Notes: a model not told the origin generated them from the letters alone. 64,000 nucleotides of DNA from Lepeophtheirus salmonis (GCF_016086655.4 NC_052138.2:7750001-7814000); one strand, 5' to 3'; shown: positions 11,247 to 24,725, numbered from the stretch's first letter. Numbers and translations are program-made.

Positions 11247-13289
11247 TTTTTTTACATGATCTTAGCTTATTTATTTATTTAAATATAGTTTTAAAATCTA
11301 ATTATATTTTGTTTCTTTGAATTTTTTTTTTTAATGTTCCTTTTATTGATTGTCCACTGAGCTTCGTCGTTCCGTCATGAGAACTTTTAAGTTATTTGAT
11401 GAGGGGTCATAGGTCTTCTTTGTCCCTAATGTCAATTTTAATTACAATTTATTACGTGTACTTGAATTTAACCTGAAGGAACAAAAGTTAATTTTTTAAG
11501 CAATTGTGGTTCAAAATTTTGATTTTTTTCTAGTTACACCAAACTTATTGCAGTTTAATATATTGTCTCACGGAACATTAATATTTATTCTTTTTCAAAA
11601 TATGGTTAATTACTTTTAGAATAATAAGAAAGGTTAAAAATTTATATTTAAACACTTGAGGTAAAAATAAGAGGGAAAAACTTACAGAATTTTTTACCAT
11701 TTATTTTTTAAAATTTAAACAAGAAACACGTTATTTATTATATTTAATATAGAAATTATACATTATAACTATTGATAGGATTTTTGGAGAGTGTGAAGAG
11801 AAAGCTAGAGTGAACATGTTGAATTATAGACCTTGTTAAAATCAACTGTCTGTTAAATGATTTTGCATGTCAAAATGAATAATGAACGTTTCTCTGGATA
11901 ACTTTTTTTTTTCGAAATAGTGGAAAATATGATGTTTATTTGCTAGTTAGATATACCCTTTCATCTAATAATTATCTTTCTCGAGATCCAGATACTTAAT
12001 TAACCATAACAAGATGTGGATTAAGGGACTTCAAAGATACTGTTTTGCTTCAGCCAATTCAGTCATTCGTCATCTCATCGTGCCGAAAAAATGCAAAAAA
12101 ATCATTTTAGTATGTACAATGCTGTATTGCTATTCATGACATGTAATGAATGTTGATGTTCTTACATGTTTTACTGCATTAACCTTTTTTTATATGTAGA
12201 TATTATGACAATTAATTTACACATTGCGAATAAGACATTTTATTTTTCATGCAATTTACATAATACATAATTTGTATGAATAGAATGCAATTGATTAAAG
12301 ATGTCAAACTCTTTCTCTCTTATATCAAGTATAGTTTTCCCAATATTTATATCAAACTCTCAAATTGATAGCTATAACTCAGCACCCTTTTTCCATTTTA
12401 AAATAAACAAACTACATCAAATAATTTTTTGCTTTTTTCTTAATTATTAAATATTAATCAAAGAAATAATATGCATTATTGATCATATTTTTAGATTATT
12501 TAACAAGTATTTTAAATCTATGTAAGTACTGTATACCTACATCAAAAATATAATTACATTCAAAGACCTTTACTGAGAATTCAAATCCTAACTTGTTGAA
12601 AGGGATTTCTGGGGAAAAGAAATAGGTATATATAAAAAAATACATCTTTAAGTTTGTTTCTTCAATTTTTTGTTTTTATGTAATTAATCGTGCTTACATA
12701 TATTATTTATATTGGAAGCATTTCTTTATATATTTATTTATCAATGATACATAACTGTAAAGATAGCTTCGAATAAAGACAAGCTGATTAAACAAATTAT
12801 TATTTTATTCTTTCAACCTCCACAAATCAACACTATGAAAAAGTTAGATAACCACATCTAGATGTGTACATTATAACTGATCAGCTAATAAGTTTAAAAC
12901 AAATTCTATAATACTCGTATGACATAATATTATAATCTTTACTCATTCTGAATATATAATGGAATTCAACATTCAAGCTTAGGATGAAGCATGTAAAAAA
13001 GGTCAAGTTGATGTATTGCAAATAAATCATTCAATAAATACTTTTAAACAACCAATGTAGTTCACAAACTAAATATTGAAAACAGATTAATTATCAATCA
13101 TGACACTAATTGCTTTTCTTGCAAGTCATATCAAATTTAAAGGTGAATAAAGAAATCAAGTCTACATTTCATTTAGAAAAAACTGCTCATAGGTCGACAA
13201 AATATAATTATCTACTTCCTAAGAGTAAAATCAAATAGAGGAAATACATTTTCTTTCAACAGTCTACGATAGTATTGACTTGTTTCACA
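11247..13289. other. Intergenic, AT-rich; nothing recognised
   Basis: Long AT-rich stretch with no reading frame, promoter or repeat that I can support. Confidence 0.45.
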
Positions 13290-13346
13290 CCACGCCCTAG
13301 AAAACACTGTCTGCTTCAATCGTTTTTTATGAATAAAAATGCGTAC
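13290..13346 (+). promoter_or_regulatory. Decayed family promoter
   Basis: CCACGCCC is retained at 13290-13297. The second box reads GTCTGCTTCAA (13309-13319, one change) and the TATA position reads GCGTACATAT instead of GCGTATAAAT. This fits the dead gene that follows. Confidence 0.6.
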
Positions 13347-13408
13347 ATATCAATACACAAAGCATCCAGAATCAAGACATTAGTTTTTTTTATTCAAATT
13401 CAATCAAC

Positions 13409-13925
13409 ATGTAGGTAATTAACAAATGGAAATCAAATCTTAAAGGTGTAACATAAGTATTTTTTTTTTTTATAGTCCTTTATTGCCTTATCTGCTCTTT
13501 ATGGCTCTTGCCTTTGCTGACCACCCAGCACCTGCTCCCTACCACCAGCCCCTGCTCCTTATCACCCTGCTCCAGCCTACAAACCCGCTCCTTACCACCC
13601 AGCTCCTTCCTACAAGGAAGATCCAACAGTCTACCAATACCAATATGCTGTCAGTGATGAATATGCTGGACTCAACTTTGGAGCTGATGAGGCCCGTGAT
13701 GGATACTCCACCCAAGGAAAGTACTCTGTTGCCCTTCCCGACGGTCGCATCCTAACCGTTACCTTCAATGTTGCTGTCGCTTACTCTGGTTATATAGCTG
13801 ACGTTACTTACTCCGGTGAGGCTAAATATGAGCCATACCGCCCTTCTCCAGCTTATTACAAGCCTGTTCCCGTCTACTACGGTGCCCCAGCTTCCTACAG
13901 ATCAGCTCCTATATACCACGCTTAA
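13409..13925 (+). pseudogene. RR-type cuticle protein pseudogene
   Basis: The layout matches the family: start at 13409, intron about 13415-13475, main exon 13476-13925. It is disabled in several ways. Codon 2 is TAG (ATGTAG where others have ATGAAG) and the donor is GTAATT. An inserted base near 13501 shifts the signal peptide so that TGA is met at 13518-13520. A missing C near 13554 (ACCACCAGCC for ACCACCCAGCC) returns to the original frame. Downstream the RR domain is open but drifting: RILTVTFNVAVAYSGYIADV, a tail with PVYYGAPASYRSAPIYHA. The TATA box is damaged too. AATAAA survives at 13975-13980. Frameshift and stop positions were worked out against the 7.3 kb copy. Confidence 0.88.
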
Positions 13926-13980
13926 GCTTAATTCTGATAATATATATTAGTTTATTTATTTCTGTCTTATGTTAAATAAA

Positions 13981-15555
13981 TCTATATAAAACTAATTTTT
14001 TACACTTCAATCATAAAGGGAGTCAATATAAATTGTTTTCTTTGCAGCATTAAGGGTAGATTGTATATATATATTAATTATTTTCCATCATGATTGATCA
14101 TTTGTCAATATTCATTAGTAGAAATACATTCCCTTATACATATAAATATAAGTGTGTTTTATGTAAAAAATTAATGGTATTCACCTATGTTTAAAAAAAA
14201 ATTTAATAGCATATTCCGCATATTATCATTATCAAACAGTTCTCTCAAATTACTTAGTGATTATTAAATAATATATGAAGTAAATACTCATTTTCGGCTT
14301 AATGACATTTGTCTTATAATATAAAAGATGATGATTCTCCAGAAAATAATAACTTTACCTTGGAAAGGCAAGGAATGCTTTTATAAATAAGCAAACACTC
14401 CTTTTCCCATTTTTTTATTTGACCATCTAAGGGACTCTTTTCTCTTAGTCTATTAATAGAGTATTTATGAAACAAAAAATTGAATTAAAATAATTTTGCT
14501 ATTAATATCTTAAACAATAAAAATAACTTTTTTTAATTAATATAATTCCAATGACATAATATAAATAGGTAAACCCCCCAAAAAAAATCTTAAGACATTT
14601 ATTACAGAATTGTTTTAAATCAATTTTATCTTTCATAGTGTTGGGGTTAGAATGTAGATAAATTTACAAATTCATTTCAACAACAAGTCTTTATTGTGCA
14701 ACTATTTTACTAAAAAATCGCCAGGCAAAGAGGGAAGATCCTTTAAATGTGCAACACTGAACACACAATTACATATTTTGATGGATTTTATGAAAGCAAA
14801 TAGATTCTAGAAGGCTTTAAACAAAAATGTTATTGAGTTTGGATTTGTGAGAAAAGTCGTGGACTGTTCTTTTAGGATCCATCGAACAACACAAAAGCAC
14901 AGTTAAAGAAATGAATCTTTTTATCCAAATAAAAAGATTTATTATGTCTTGTTAAATGGATGAACGAATGAAATCAATAGATTTATTTAAGAACTTCTTG
15001 TGATTTACCTGCTACAAATCAAATTATTTTAATGAAGAACTTCGTTTTTTAATGGACACAACAATTTAAAAAAGCTCTTTTTAATTTGCCAGTAACACCT
15101 TGCATAATACGTTCAAAAGAAGAAGATCATAAGAAAAGATATAATTAATTCATCAGTATTTATGTTGTCGCCTTCAAAGTAATCCACTTTAGATTCAATA
15201 CACTTGTGCCAACACCTAATCTAATACTCGAAGCACTTCCAATAAGTATTTTTTTCGTATTGCCTTAAGCTCTTCAGACACAGTCCTCTCAATCGTTGAA
15301 AATGTCTCTCCTTTCAAAGGTATCTTCAGTTTTTTTGGAACAAGATATTATATATTTATATTGTCAATGAGTCAAGTCATTAATTTCTGCATTATCATTC
15401 TTTGGATACATTGGTTAAACACCTTTTTATATTGACTTTTAAATGTATTTATGTACATCTTTTTTGCATTGTCTTGCGTAGAATTGTTTAATCTTTTCTA
15501 GACCTTATAAATTTGATCCAGACAAGTCCTACGTCCGATCTTTTTGAAAACGCAA
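13981..15555. repeat. Duplicated block P, copy 1
   Basis: From about 14085 to 15500 the sequence matches about 22005-23430 on the same strand with small indels and substitutions. The shared left edge is a TGATCATTTGTCAATATTCATTA phrase that also occurs downstream of other family genes, and a mariner-type relic lies near the right end. Nothing else in the block is recognised. Confidence 0.7.
15149..15344 (-). pseudogene. Mariner-type transposase relic, C-terminal end
   Basis: Read on the - strand from 15344 the frames give VPKKLKIPLKGETFSTIE, then after a frameshift WHKCIESKVDYFEGDN. This matches in order the C-terminal pattern of mariner-family transposases (LFPKLK..LKG..F.(S/T)IE, then W.KCI...G.YFEGD), recalled from family knowledge. 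Frame changes and stops mean it is dead. The DDE catalytic region is absent. The same relic sits in block P copy 2 at about 23071-23268. Confidence 0.7.
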
Positions 15556-16862
15556 ATATTTCATTCAGTATAAAGCCTACGTGTTAACTTTTAATTAGAA
15601 ATGTTTTTGTAATCCTTGATGTTTTTCAAGATCAACTTTTTATTATTTCCATTAATTTTTTACATATATCGTGATTTCTAACAATATATTTTCTATGAGA
15701 AATATCTTACTTTTTATCAAAATTTTAAAGATAGTTTTAAAGATATTTTATTTTCTAAGGCCAGGAGAATAGGATTAAAAATTTGTAAAAGAACCTGGCA
15801 TGTCATGGAAGTATTTCTATATACAACAAAGGAATAGGAGGAGTGATCTCTTTGATGAAATAATAGCTGTGTTTGCAAGGATAAAGGATGGATAGTGTCC
15901 AATATTTAACTGGTAAGAAGTCAATACATGAAACTTAGACTAAATGGCTATCTTCCTTGTTTATAATTTATTTGTCATATTGACTAAGTCTTTATCTACT
16001 TTTCGGTTGAGCTCCAAGTATAAGCTTTAAAGGCACCAATGGTCTCCTCCTATTAGCTCAAATTCCTAGTTGCAAAGGTCCAATGTGTAATGGAACAGCA
16101 AAAGGCACTTCAGGTACAATATTGGGGAACGTCTACATTGCTTCTATAATTATCATAAATAATGACAATTATATTATAAATTCATATATTTTGCTTGAAA
16201 TTAAATTTTGTTCATATACATAAGTACAAAATGAACCACTCTGAATATGTAAATATAATTATATTAAATCTTATCCAATAATTTAATCTCAATTATTTCT
16301 TCTAATCAAATATCTCTAACTAACTTCTTGAAGCTACTGATAGTAGGGATAGGTTAATTAATTAAGCAGCTGTTATCGGAGTCTTATTGATATTTTTTCT
16401 TTTTTTATGCATAAAAATATCTAACTTGAATCATTAACAGATGAAATAGATCCCTTATTTGTTTCTAACTTTTTAAATAATAATTGCCTATAATGGTTTA
16501 AATTATAATTCAATTTTTTAAAGCAGCAATCGTATTTTGACAGTAGAGTCAGTTGCACCGTTTTACAGTCTAGTCTTCAAATGTAGATTTATAAACATCT
16601 CAAAATTGATTCAAATAATACAAGATATGGCCAATCAAATTTACACGTGTCTGATACATATCAGTATCGAGTAATATGAGTCAAAGGCAAAAATTGTTTT
16701 AATTTTTAACAACCTCTCTCTTGAATATTATTAACCCTGATTCAAAATGTTTGAACTGAATTTTTCGATTCTGGCAATCCTCCAGATTAAACGATTTTCT
16801 AGATGCTTAAAGCTATTCAGAGGTTATATAAGCAACAACATTGAATTAAAAGACATATTAAA
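15556..16862. repeat. Duplicated block Q, copy 1
   Basis: Matches about 32635-33966 over its length, and its first 390 nt or so also match about 27665-28045, all on the same strand. The left edge is AAAACGCAAATATTTC and the right edge is near an AGCAACAACATT phrase. I recognise no coding content. Confidence 0.7.
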
Positions 16863-17850
16863 AAAAATATTATAACATTTTTAGAGCACCGTCAACTACA
16901 TCATCGATATCATTAAGAAGACTAACAATATTTGTTACAAGTTAATAAAATTAACTCTTAAATTCCAAATAATTGGTTTCATAGGATCACCTATACGGGA
17001 AAACTATTTGTACATTGGTCATCCGAATTTAAATCAATTATATGTTGTTCTTTTGTTTGTTGTTTAATACAAAATTTGTCAAACACACCAAGGAAATGCT
17101 GTATTCAGGATTGGAAGTTTTTCAATAACCTATAGAAGAAAATGGTTACTTTGTTTTAAAAGACTGTTAAAATTCAATCTAAACAACCAGAAAAATAATT
17201 TACAAATTTGCCAATGTTTAAATATTCCAGTTTTTATTACAATATTATCCTTTAATTTTGGAGTCATTCGTATTTTTAAATTCTCAATTCCAAGTGAAGT
17301 TCCTTGATACTAAAAATGAGCTTCCAATACACATTGATATATATATATATATATCTATTACATATATATCATCCTGTTAAGCATTCTAGGAAACTAGATC
17401 CCATTATTATAAGTATCTTTGTATTTTCTTATATATAAAAATGTAAAAACCCTGTGAAAAAATGAGTATTACACAAAAATTGGTATAAAATTAAAAGATT
17501 AGCTTATTTTTATAAGAATTACACCACAAGTAATCGTTAAATGCATGCATATTATATACAGTATGCGCTTTCAAACTACAAATAGGAATCAAAACTTACG
17601 TTAAATGTTTCTTTACTCAAGAGAATATTTCAGGTTTTTATATACTTTTATATGAAGATATAGCCTTAGAAATTAGCTAAGAATTATTCCATTCCGAATA
17701 AAAGAAGAAGAAAATATTATTTTCAATTCATTACAATAAAAATGGTTCTTTTATCAAAGGATTATAAATAAAATTTGTTAGTTTAATTGATTTCTCTATA
17801 ACCATTTTTAAATTATATATTTATATGAGGTAATAAAATAAATGGAATAA
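16863..17850. other. Intergenic, AT-rich; AT microsatellite
   Basis: Nothing coding. An uninterrupted AT run sits at 17337-17354. Confidence 0.5.
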
Positions 17851-17852
17851 CT

Positions 17853-17950
17853 GTGGAGAGGATGTACATTTTTATCCACTTGGTAACTTGCCTCAATAAA
17901 TCGTAGTACGGCTCTTTTCCACTCCACGCCCAACAAAAATAAAGTCTGTC
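17853..17950 (+). promoter_or_regulatory. Relic family promoter upstream of pseudogene
   Basis: A distal CTGTGGAGAGGATGTACATTT module starts near 17851 and CCACGCCC lies at 17924-17931, followed by AAAGTCTG. The TATA position has become GCAGACAATAAT, so the core promoter is lost. Confidence 0.6.
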
Positions 17951-18033
17951 TAAATATTTTTTTTTATTGAAAAAAATGCAGACAATAATCGAAACATTAA
18001 GAAACAAGATATTAGTTTTTAACACCAATTCCA

Positions 18034-18401
18034 GCGTCTACTGACCCCATCAGACTAGCTCCCTATCACCCAACCCTACTCCTGCACCATACCACCCAGC
18101 TCCTTCCTTCAAAAAATATCCCGCAGTCTACCAATACCAATATTTTGTCAGTGATGAATATGCTGGACTCAACTTTGGAGCTAACGAGGCCCATGAGGGA
18201 TACTCCACCAACAGAAAGTACTCAGTTGCCCTTCCCGACTGTTGCATCCAAACTGTATCCCACAACGTTGGTGATGCTTACTCTGGCTATATTGTGGAGA
18301 TTACCTATTCTGGAGAAGCCAAATATGAGCCATCCCATCCTTCTCCATCTCCTTACGAGACTGCTCTTATTTACAACCCTGCTCCCGTTTACCACGCTTA
18401 A
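18034..18401 (+). pseudogene. RR-type cuticle protein pseudogene, 5' deleted
   Basis: The leader stops at CACCAATTC and passes directly into a degenerate version of the SAPADPYRPAPYHP spacer, so the ATG exon, intron and signal peptide are gone. A missing base near 18072 shifts the spacer. The RR region is open from about 18081 to the TAA at 18399-18401 but is mutated at conserved positions: VSDEYAGLNFGANEAHEGYS, PDCCIQTVSHNVGDAYSGY. The tail has lost its repeat (PYETALIYNPAPVYHA). AATAAA is at 18443-18448. The spacer places it in the SAPADPYRP subtype. Confidence 0.88.
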
Positions 18402-18629
18402 GTTTCATTTTCCAATGCTACATAATTTATTTATTTATACTAAATAAATTTAGAAAATATAATTTAGAGGAAATCTATATTGATTATTGGTTTTGTAACT
18501 GACTCAGAAGAAATATTGACTAATATTTGGTCATTGGTTAAAAAAATACTACAGTTTATTCTAGCAGACTAGGTGCATCGTCTTTGCAAGTAGGAGACAT
18601 ATCTCAATAATTGTACAAAAAATTATCAA

Positions 18630-18871
18630 ATGAAAATCAAACCCTGAAATGTGGACTAAGAATTCACCATTTATTTTTATTCTTTACGGTTGCATCCAAA
18701 CCGTTACCGTTAACGATGATAATGCCTACTCCGGCTATGTTACTGACGTTACCTACTTGATAGAGCCTAAATAAGAGCACCCTACCCTGCCCTTACTCCC
18801 TACAAGCCCATCGATCCATCTCCATACAAGCCTGGCCCTCTTTACAAGCCAACGTCCATGTAGAAAGCTTA
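18630..18871 (+). pseudogene. Cuticle protein gene fragment with fused intron
   Basis: The conserved intron sequence (AAATGTGGAC, then GAATTCACCATTT, then TTCTTTAC) runs at 18687 straight into mid-RR coding sequence (CGGTTGCATCCAAACCGTT), so the splice acceptor and the first half of the main exon are deleted. The remainder, like ADAYSGYVADVTY and a PYKP tail, contains stops (TTGATAGAG, AAATAAGAG) and ends near 18868. No start exon is evident. It is a second dead copy only about 0.3 kb after the preceding pseudogene. Confidence 0.82.
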
Positions 18872-18879
18872 ATTTTCAT

Positions 18880-20850
18880 ACTGATTTAATTATTTATACT
18901 AAATATATATTTGAAATTTATCTCAAATCTAAGGTCATTAGTGAGTCCATAGAAATTATTGTGTTGTTTAGTGTAGAAACATTTAAATATTATTATTTTT
19001 TTTTCTACAAATCATTAGTAAAAACATACTGCTATTATTTATTTAAAAAAAAAAAAAATAGTTAAAAAGAATATTCCAGGTTGAATCATCAGAATATTGA
19101 TATAAACCCTGTCATGAAATAAGTTTGTTTTTGTATTATTTGTGAATATGAGTAAAACTATAATTTAATTTCCAAATTATCAACATATAAATATTTTATA
19201 GATATATTTAGTTAAAAATTTTAAAATTGCATTGAAACATGAATTTATTTCCAGGAAAGTAATTTTAACTCAAATCCCTATCAAATTTTTTTTTTCTCTC
19301 AAAGTTTAATTTAATAATAATTTTAACTAGAAATAATATCAAAATTGTATCCTTTTTCTCATTTTATGGCAGTATAAAGTTGTCACACGTTCAATCAAAA
19401 ATGTAAATATTTTAAAATGTTTTAAGCTAAGATTAAATGTAAATTTTGTTTTCCGACTCTGACAAACATATGCGGATCATATCTTAATAAATTGCCTAAT
19501 TGACTAAGACTCAGCTATTCTGTATTTGAAGAAAATACAAATCAAGATGAACAAATACTATCTCTAAGATGAATTATTTCTGAATAATAGTCCTAAGAGT
19601 CTTTATGATACTAAGTATTTTGAGAAACAACGTATATACGATTTCTTATTCATCATGTCAGACATATTGAAACTAAAATGATTTATTTTATAGTAATGAA
19701 TCTTAAATTTGTTAGTCTTTATTGAAAGATTGGTAACTTCTATAGTTCTAGAAGAATGATAGTGAAGTCAATGATTTCAAATTGCTATATTACAGTCTAA
19801 ACAAACTGTTAATCAAATTGAACAATTAATTAATTATTGTGAAACCCATAGGCAGTCCAATTTTTGCCCAACTAGCTATCATAGTTAATTCGATTTATGC
19901 TTAATAAGGATGTCTCTTTTGAAGCTGATTATTTTCCATTGTAAGCAATGAAATATCAAAGAAATGCTATTGAATTGGTAATAAGGATGTGATTAATAGT
20001 AGAATCGGCATTATTGAATCCTTTCCGATACTTCAAAGAAGACTCATGACTCATTTCAATGCATCGGGTATCCCTAAAATAAACATAATCGCAAATCTGT
20101 AAGTAACAATGATATAAGTAGTAATTATAGGGATGTCGATCCTCAATTCTACTCCGAGTTCTACAAGGACTAACACCTATTACTAGACATGTATGTTATT
20201 GGTCCTTTAAAGCTTGAGTGGCTTTTTGCAATTTGCAATCCTTATTACTAAAAACTAGTAATAGAAGCTGTCATTATTATTATATCATTCTTGAGGAGGA
20301 AACATATCAGAATTCCCAATCATTAATCATATAAAAATAAGTAAACTGTAACTTGTAACCAATAGCTAACGTATTTATTATTTTAATAAGTTTTAGAAAC
20401 GTGTAACGTTGTATCGGGATGAAATTTGAGATACATTATTAACCATTGATGTTAAATCCTGGATCGCTCTATATAGTCGTAAAAATATATGGAGTTAAGA
20501 AGAAGATTCGAGGTTTTTTGCATGACGTCTTTGTAATTATGGAACTATAGTCCTGCAGACGTTCTAACTAGAAAAGCATATTAAAAATCGAATTCATCAA
20601 AGATATTTGGTATTGTATACAAGTCACATAATTAATTCCAATTCTGAACATTCCAATTGTATTTTTGATATAATAAAGATCCTTCTCTTCTGCAACATTC
20701 CACTCCAAATCATGAATCATTCAAATTTTGTTAAGTTCATAAAAATTTACTCGTAAAAATTAATGCTCTCTCGCTTCTCCATCATCAAGTCAATCGAGTC
20801 TTAATGTAAAGAAGTGTTATCCAAGATAAAGAACTTGAAGGGAAGGGTAT
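18880..20850. other. Intergenic, AT-rich; nothing recognised
   Basis: The first 250 nt resemble the 3' flank of other family copies. The rest shows no gene or repeat that I can name. Confidence 0.45.
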
Positions 20851-20860
20851 ACTTCTTACA

Positions 20861-21150
20861 TTGGTAGAAACTAAAGACATTCCACAGCAATCCATGACTG
20901 CTGTCTTGGTTGGTCCTTTGTATAGATATTTTTTGGGTTGTCTTTATGTCATTAATTTTGCAGATATTACGAAAGCCGACAATAAAACGATTACAAGTAT
21001 TCCTGGAAAAAGTATCAGCAACGTTCTTGGTTCCAATCTCAGAAGGAAAAGACTGAAAGTTTTCCTTACCGATAGGGCATCAAATTGATTAAATCAGCCG
21101 AAACCCTTGAACAACATTTTCCAATGTCTCTTGACTAGCTCATGATCTGA
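20861..21150 (+). pseudogene. hAT-like transposase relic (central segment)
   Basis: A 75-codon frame ending at 21088 contains AVLVGPLY, a stretch ending FADITKADNKTI, and LKVFLTDRASN. After a frameshift it continues KSAETLEQHFPMSL. The order (A/VLVG.L, K.NN.TI, LL.(L/V)TDAA.YM.KAG.AL...FP) is the one I recall from a hAT-like transposase family common in arthropods. The stop, frameshift and lack of both ends make it a relic. The assignment rests on motif memory only. Confidence 0.45.
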
Positions 21151-21999
21151 ACAGAAGAGCAAGAGTAATAGTATTAGTAATATTAATATCAAGACATTAA
21201 ATTAAGAGAATTGTAGACTGAAACAGTCAATCAAGATTGCGATTTTTTTAAATACAAAATCACTCATTTTCTTAATTGTAATTGTAAGAGACTTTTGAGT
21301 GTGATGTTGGACATAAATGTACCAAAAGTCTCTGTTTGACGAAAAATCACGTCAAGGATATTATGATAATGAAATGGAATATTTAATTATTAAACTTGCA
21401 TGTTTACTACGAAGATAGTTAAACGATGTAATAAATCATATAAGTATTGTTATTATTACTTATTTAGTTTATTTCATTTTTAGTAATTTAAAATTGGATA
21501 TTGGAACCGTTACCTACTATGATGGATGAAAGTTTGGTCATAATGGACGTTGACAGCTGTAATAGGTATCTATTATTTGAAATTAAAGTAATAATATCTA
21601 ATTATTTATTAATATTAGTACATTTTTAACTTATGGCCTATGGGTTCAATCAGCTATCCTCATAGTACATCTCTATGTTTTATTTGATTATCATATTCTT
21701 GACGTGAACTTCGGTAAGATGAGAAATTTTTAGTACATTTATGTCCGACATGCCACTAAAGTTCCTTTCGGAGATATATAAGTGATCTTGGAGTCCATTT
21801 TATTGTAATTTAGGATAAATATGTTAGATTAAGGCTATTGATTTAAGCAAACTATAATCAGAATGGGCACTTGGTAGAGTGCATCCTCCTCCTAAAAATT
21901 ATTTCTGCTAAAAAGTATGATTGATTATTCGTTTTTAATGGTTTGTGAACCTTTGCTTCTTAAAATTTAATGGCCTCTTACTGTTATCATATATAGTAT

Positions 22000-23440
22000 T
22001 TCCGTCATGATGGATCATTTGTCAATATTCATTAATAGGAATACATTGCATTAATACATATAAATGCAGTTGTATTTTATAAAAAAATAAAAGTATTCAT
22101 CTATGTTTAAAGAAAATTTAAATATCATATTCCCCATATTATCATAATCAAACAGTTCTCTCAAATTACTTAGTGATTATTAAATAATATATGAAGTAAA
22201 TACTCATTTTCGACTTCAAAGAATGACAAACATTTGTCTTATATTATAAAAGATGATGATTCTCAAGAAAAAATAATTTTACCTTAGATAATGCTTTTAT
22301 AAATAAGCAAACACTCCTTTTCCCATTTACTTATTTGACCATCTAAGGGAATCTTTTCTCTTAGTCTATTAATAGAATATTTATGAAATGAAACAGAAAA
22401 TTGAATTAAAATAATTTTGCTATTAATATCTTAAACAATAAAAATAACTTTTTTTAATTAATATAATTCCAATGACATAATATAAATAGGTAAACCCCCC
22501 AAAAAAACAACTTAAGACATTTATTACAGAATTGTTTTAATTCAATTTTATCTTTCATAGTGTTGGGGTTAGAATGTAGAGAAATTTACAAATTCATTTC
22601 AACAACAAGTCTTTATTGTGCAACTATTTTACTAAAAATCGCCGGGCGAACAGGGAAGCTCCTTTAAATGTGGAACACTGAACACTCAATTACATATTTT
22701 GATGGATTTTATGAAAGCAAATAGATTCTAGAAGGCTTTAAACAAAGATACTATTGAGTTTGGATTTGTGAGAAAAGTCGTGGAATTTTCTTTTCGGATC
22801 CATCGAACAACACAAAAGCACAGTTAAAGAAATGAATCTTTTTATCCAAATAAGAAGATTTATGATGTCTTGTTAAATGGATGAACGAATGAAATCAATA
22901 GATTTATTTAAGAACTTCTTGTGATTTACCTGCTACAAATCAAATTATTTTAATGAAGAACTTCGTTTTTTAATGGACACAACGCTTAAAAAAGCTTTTT
23001 AATTTGCCAGTAGCACCTTGCATAATACGTTCAAAAGAAGAAGATCATAAGAAAAAATATTCATTAATTTATCAGTATTTATGTTGTCACCTTCAAAGTA
23101 ATTCACTTTAGATTCAATACACTTGTCCAAAACTTAATCTAATACTCGAAGCACTTCCAATAAGTTTTTTTTTTCGTATTGCCTTAAGCTCTAAGACACA
23201 GTTTGTACCCTCTCAATTGTTGAAAATGTATCTCCTTTCAATGGTATCTTCAGTTTTTTGGAGCAAGATATTATATATTTATATTGTCAATTAGTCAAGT
23301 CATTAATTTCTGCATTCCCATTTTTTGGATACATTGGTTAAACACCTTTTTATATTGACTTTTAAATGTATTTATGTACATCTTTTTTGCATTGTCTTGT
23401 TTAATTGTAGACCTTATTAATTGGGTACAGACTTTGGAAT
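22000..23440. repeat. Duplicated block P, copy 2
   Basis: Counterpart of about 14085-15500, same strand. It includes the CTCCTTTTCCCAT and TAAACCCCCCAAAAAAA landmarks and the mariner-type relic at its right end. Confidence 0.7.
23071..23268 (-). pseudogene. Mariner-type transposase relic, second copy
   Basis: Same relic as at 15149-15344, carried by block P. It is further decayed: the WHKCIES part has lost bases (ACTTGTCCAAAACTT where copy 1 has ACTTGTGCCAACACCT). Not an independent insertion. Confidence 0.6.
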
Positions 23441-24725
23441 GTCCGTACTGGAAGATATTAAAAAAAAAGAAGAAAAAAAATAGATTGTCGTCATGAAGGA
23501 CATACCTTTATAAGTATTAAGACTTATATGCATGACTGAACTGAAGCGGATCAAGACTGAGTTGGACCGGACTGTAGTGATAAATAAGGAGTAATACAAC
23601 AAAAGCGTTGTTTACATTTTCAGCTCTTCATATTTCATTTATGATCAAAGATGTTCAAAATGCTATCCACTGGTATGGTAAAAAATCAAACTGAAAAATA
23701 CCGTGATACCCCTGACAATTTGAAGATTATTTCGGGGAAGAGCAGCTCAACTGTCTGGACCTTTGATTAAATTATCTGTGAGCAGCCTTGAGAGGGTTAG
23801 AAAGGAAGGAAACACACATCCTACTCCGTATATAGAAAAAAACATAGCAAGAACTACATGGAATTCGATTCTAAATTTAGTCCAACAAAGAATTTCTGTC
23901 ATAACTTGCCAACATTTGTTGTAAAGAGAAGAATGGTTAGAATATTCATCCATTATCTTATTCAGTTTTAGCAAGGTTGAATGACTTACTTACTGTTCAA
24001 ACCAAACTGTTTAAATGCATAATTATAATAAAAATTTCCAAAGTTTGAGTGAAAATTAAATAAAAATGATACGCAGTTTAAAAATAAAAAAATTATGATT
24101 AATTATTTTAAATGTATCCAATGCTGAAAATGAGCTGAAAACACCCCTTCAAGAAATCAATACACTAGTTATTTTCACAGCTAACTACGAATGTGGGTTT
24201 ATACCAAGGGATCACAATAGTTGCTGAACGTTATTAAAAATTAAATAAATTAATTAATAAACTAATTAAACAATGGCTTTAATGTTAATTGGACAGTAAA
24301 TAATACAAACATGATAAAATTAATTTACGTTTAAATGTTTTCATTAGTTGGTAAAAAAAATGTTAAAACTTTTACCACCAAATCGTGGTAGATTTTTTTT
24401 AAATAAATAAATTAGTAAAAAAAAGATATTTTATATTAAGGGTCCTCAACAATTTTTGGGTGTTAGGCAAAATGAGATATAGAGATCCTCTGGCTTTAAT
24501 CTGAATCTTTCCAGCAATGTTTAAATATCACCCAAAATAAAAAATTATTAGAGGAAAGAAGCAAGCATGACAGAAGAAGAAGAAGATCACTTTTCCAGAA
24601 AACGCCATTTATTCTTATTGTCTTATTGAGTTCCAAATAATATTTACGTCAATGGAGTAAAGCTTAGCGCACCAGTATCTTTAATTTATGTAAATATAGG
24701 ATCAAACTACGGAACTAGCGATATA
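23441..24725. other. Intergenic; nothing firmly recognised
   Basis: A purine-rich patch near 23460-23480 and a GGACCGGACTG-like stretch near 23550-23575 resemble sequence near 43780-43980, possibly a shared low-complexity repeat. No gene is supported. Confidence 0.35.

Noticed and set aside
10771..11259. Long same-strand frame shifted by one inside the cuticle genes, rich in Leu, Thr and Pro
   Set aside because: It overlaps the real frame in every copy, is a by-product of the repeat codons and has no signal, splice or domain logic.
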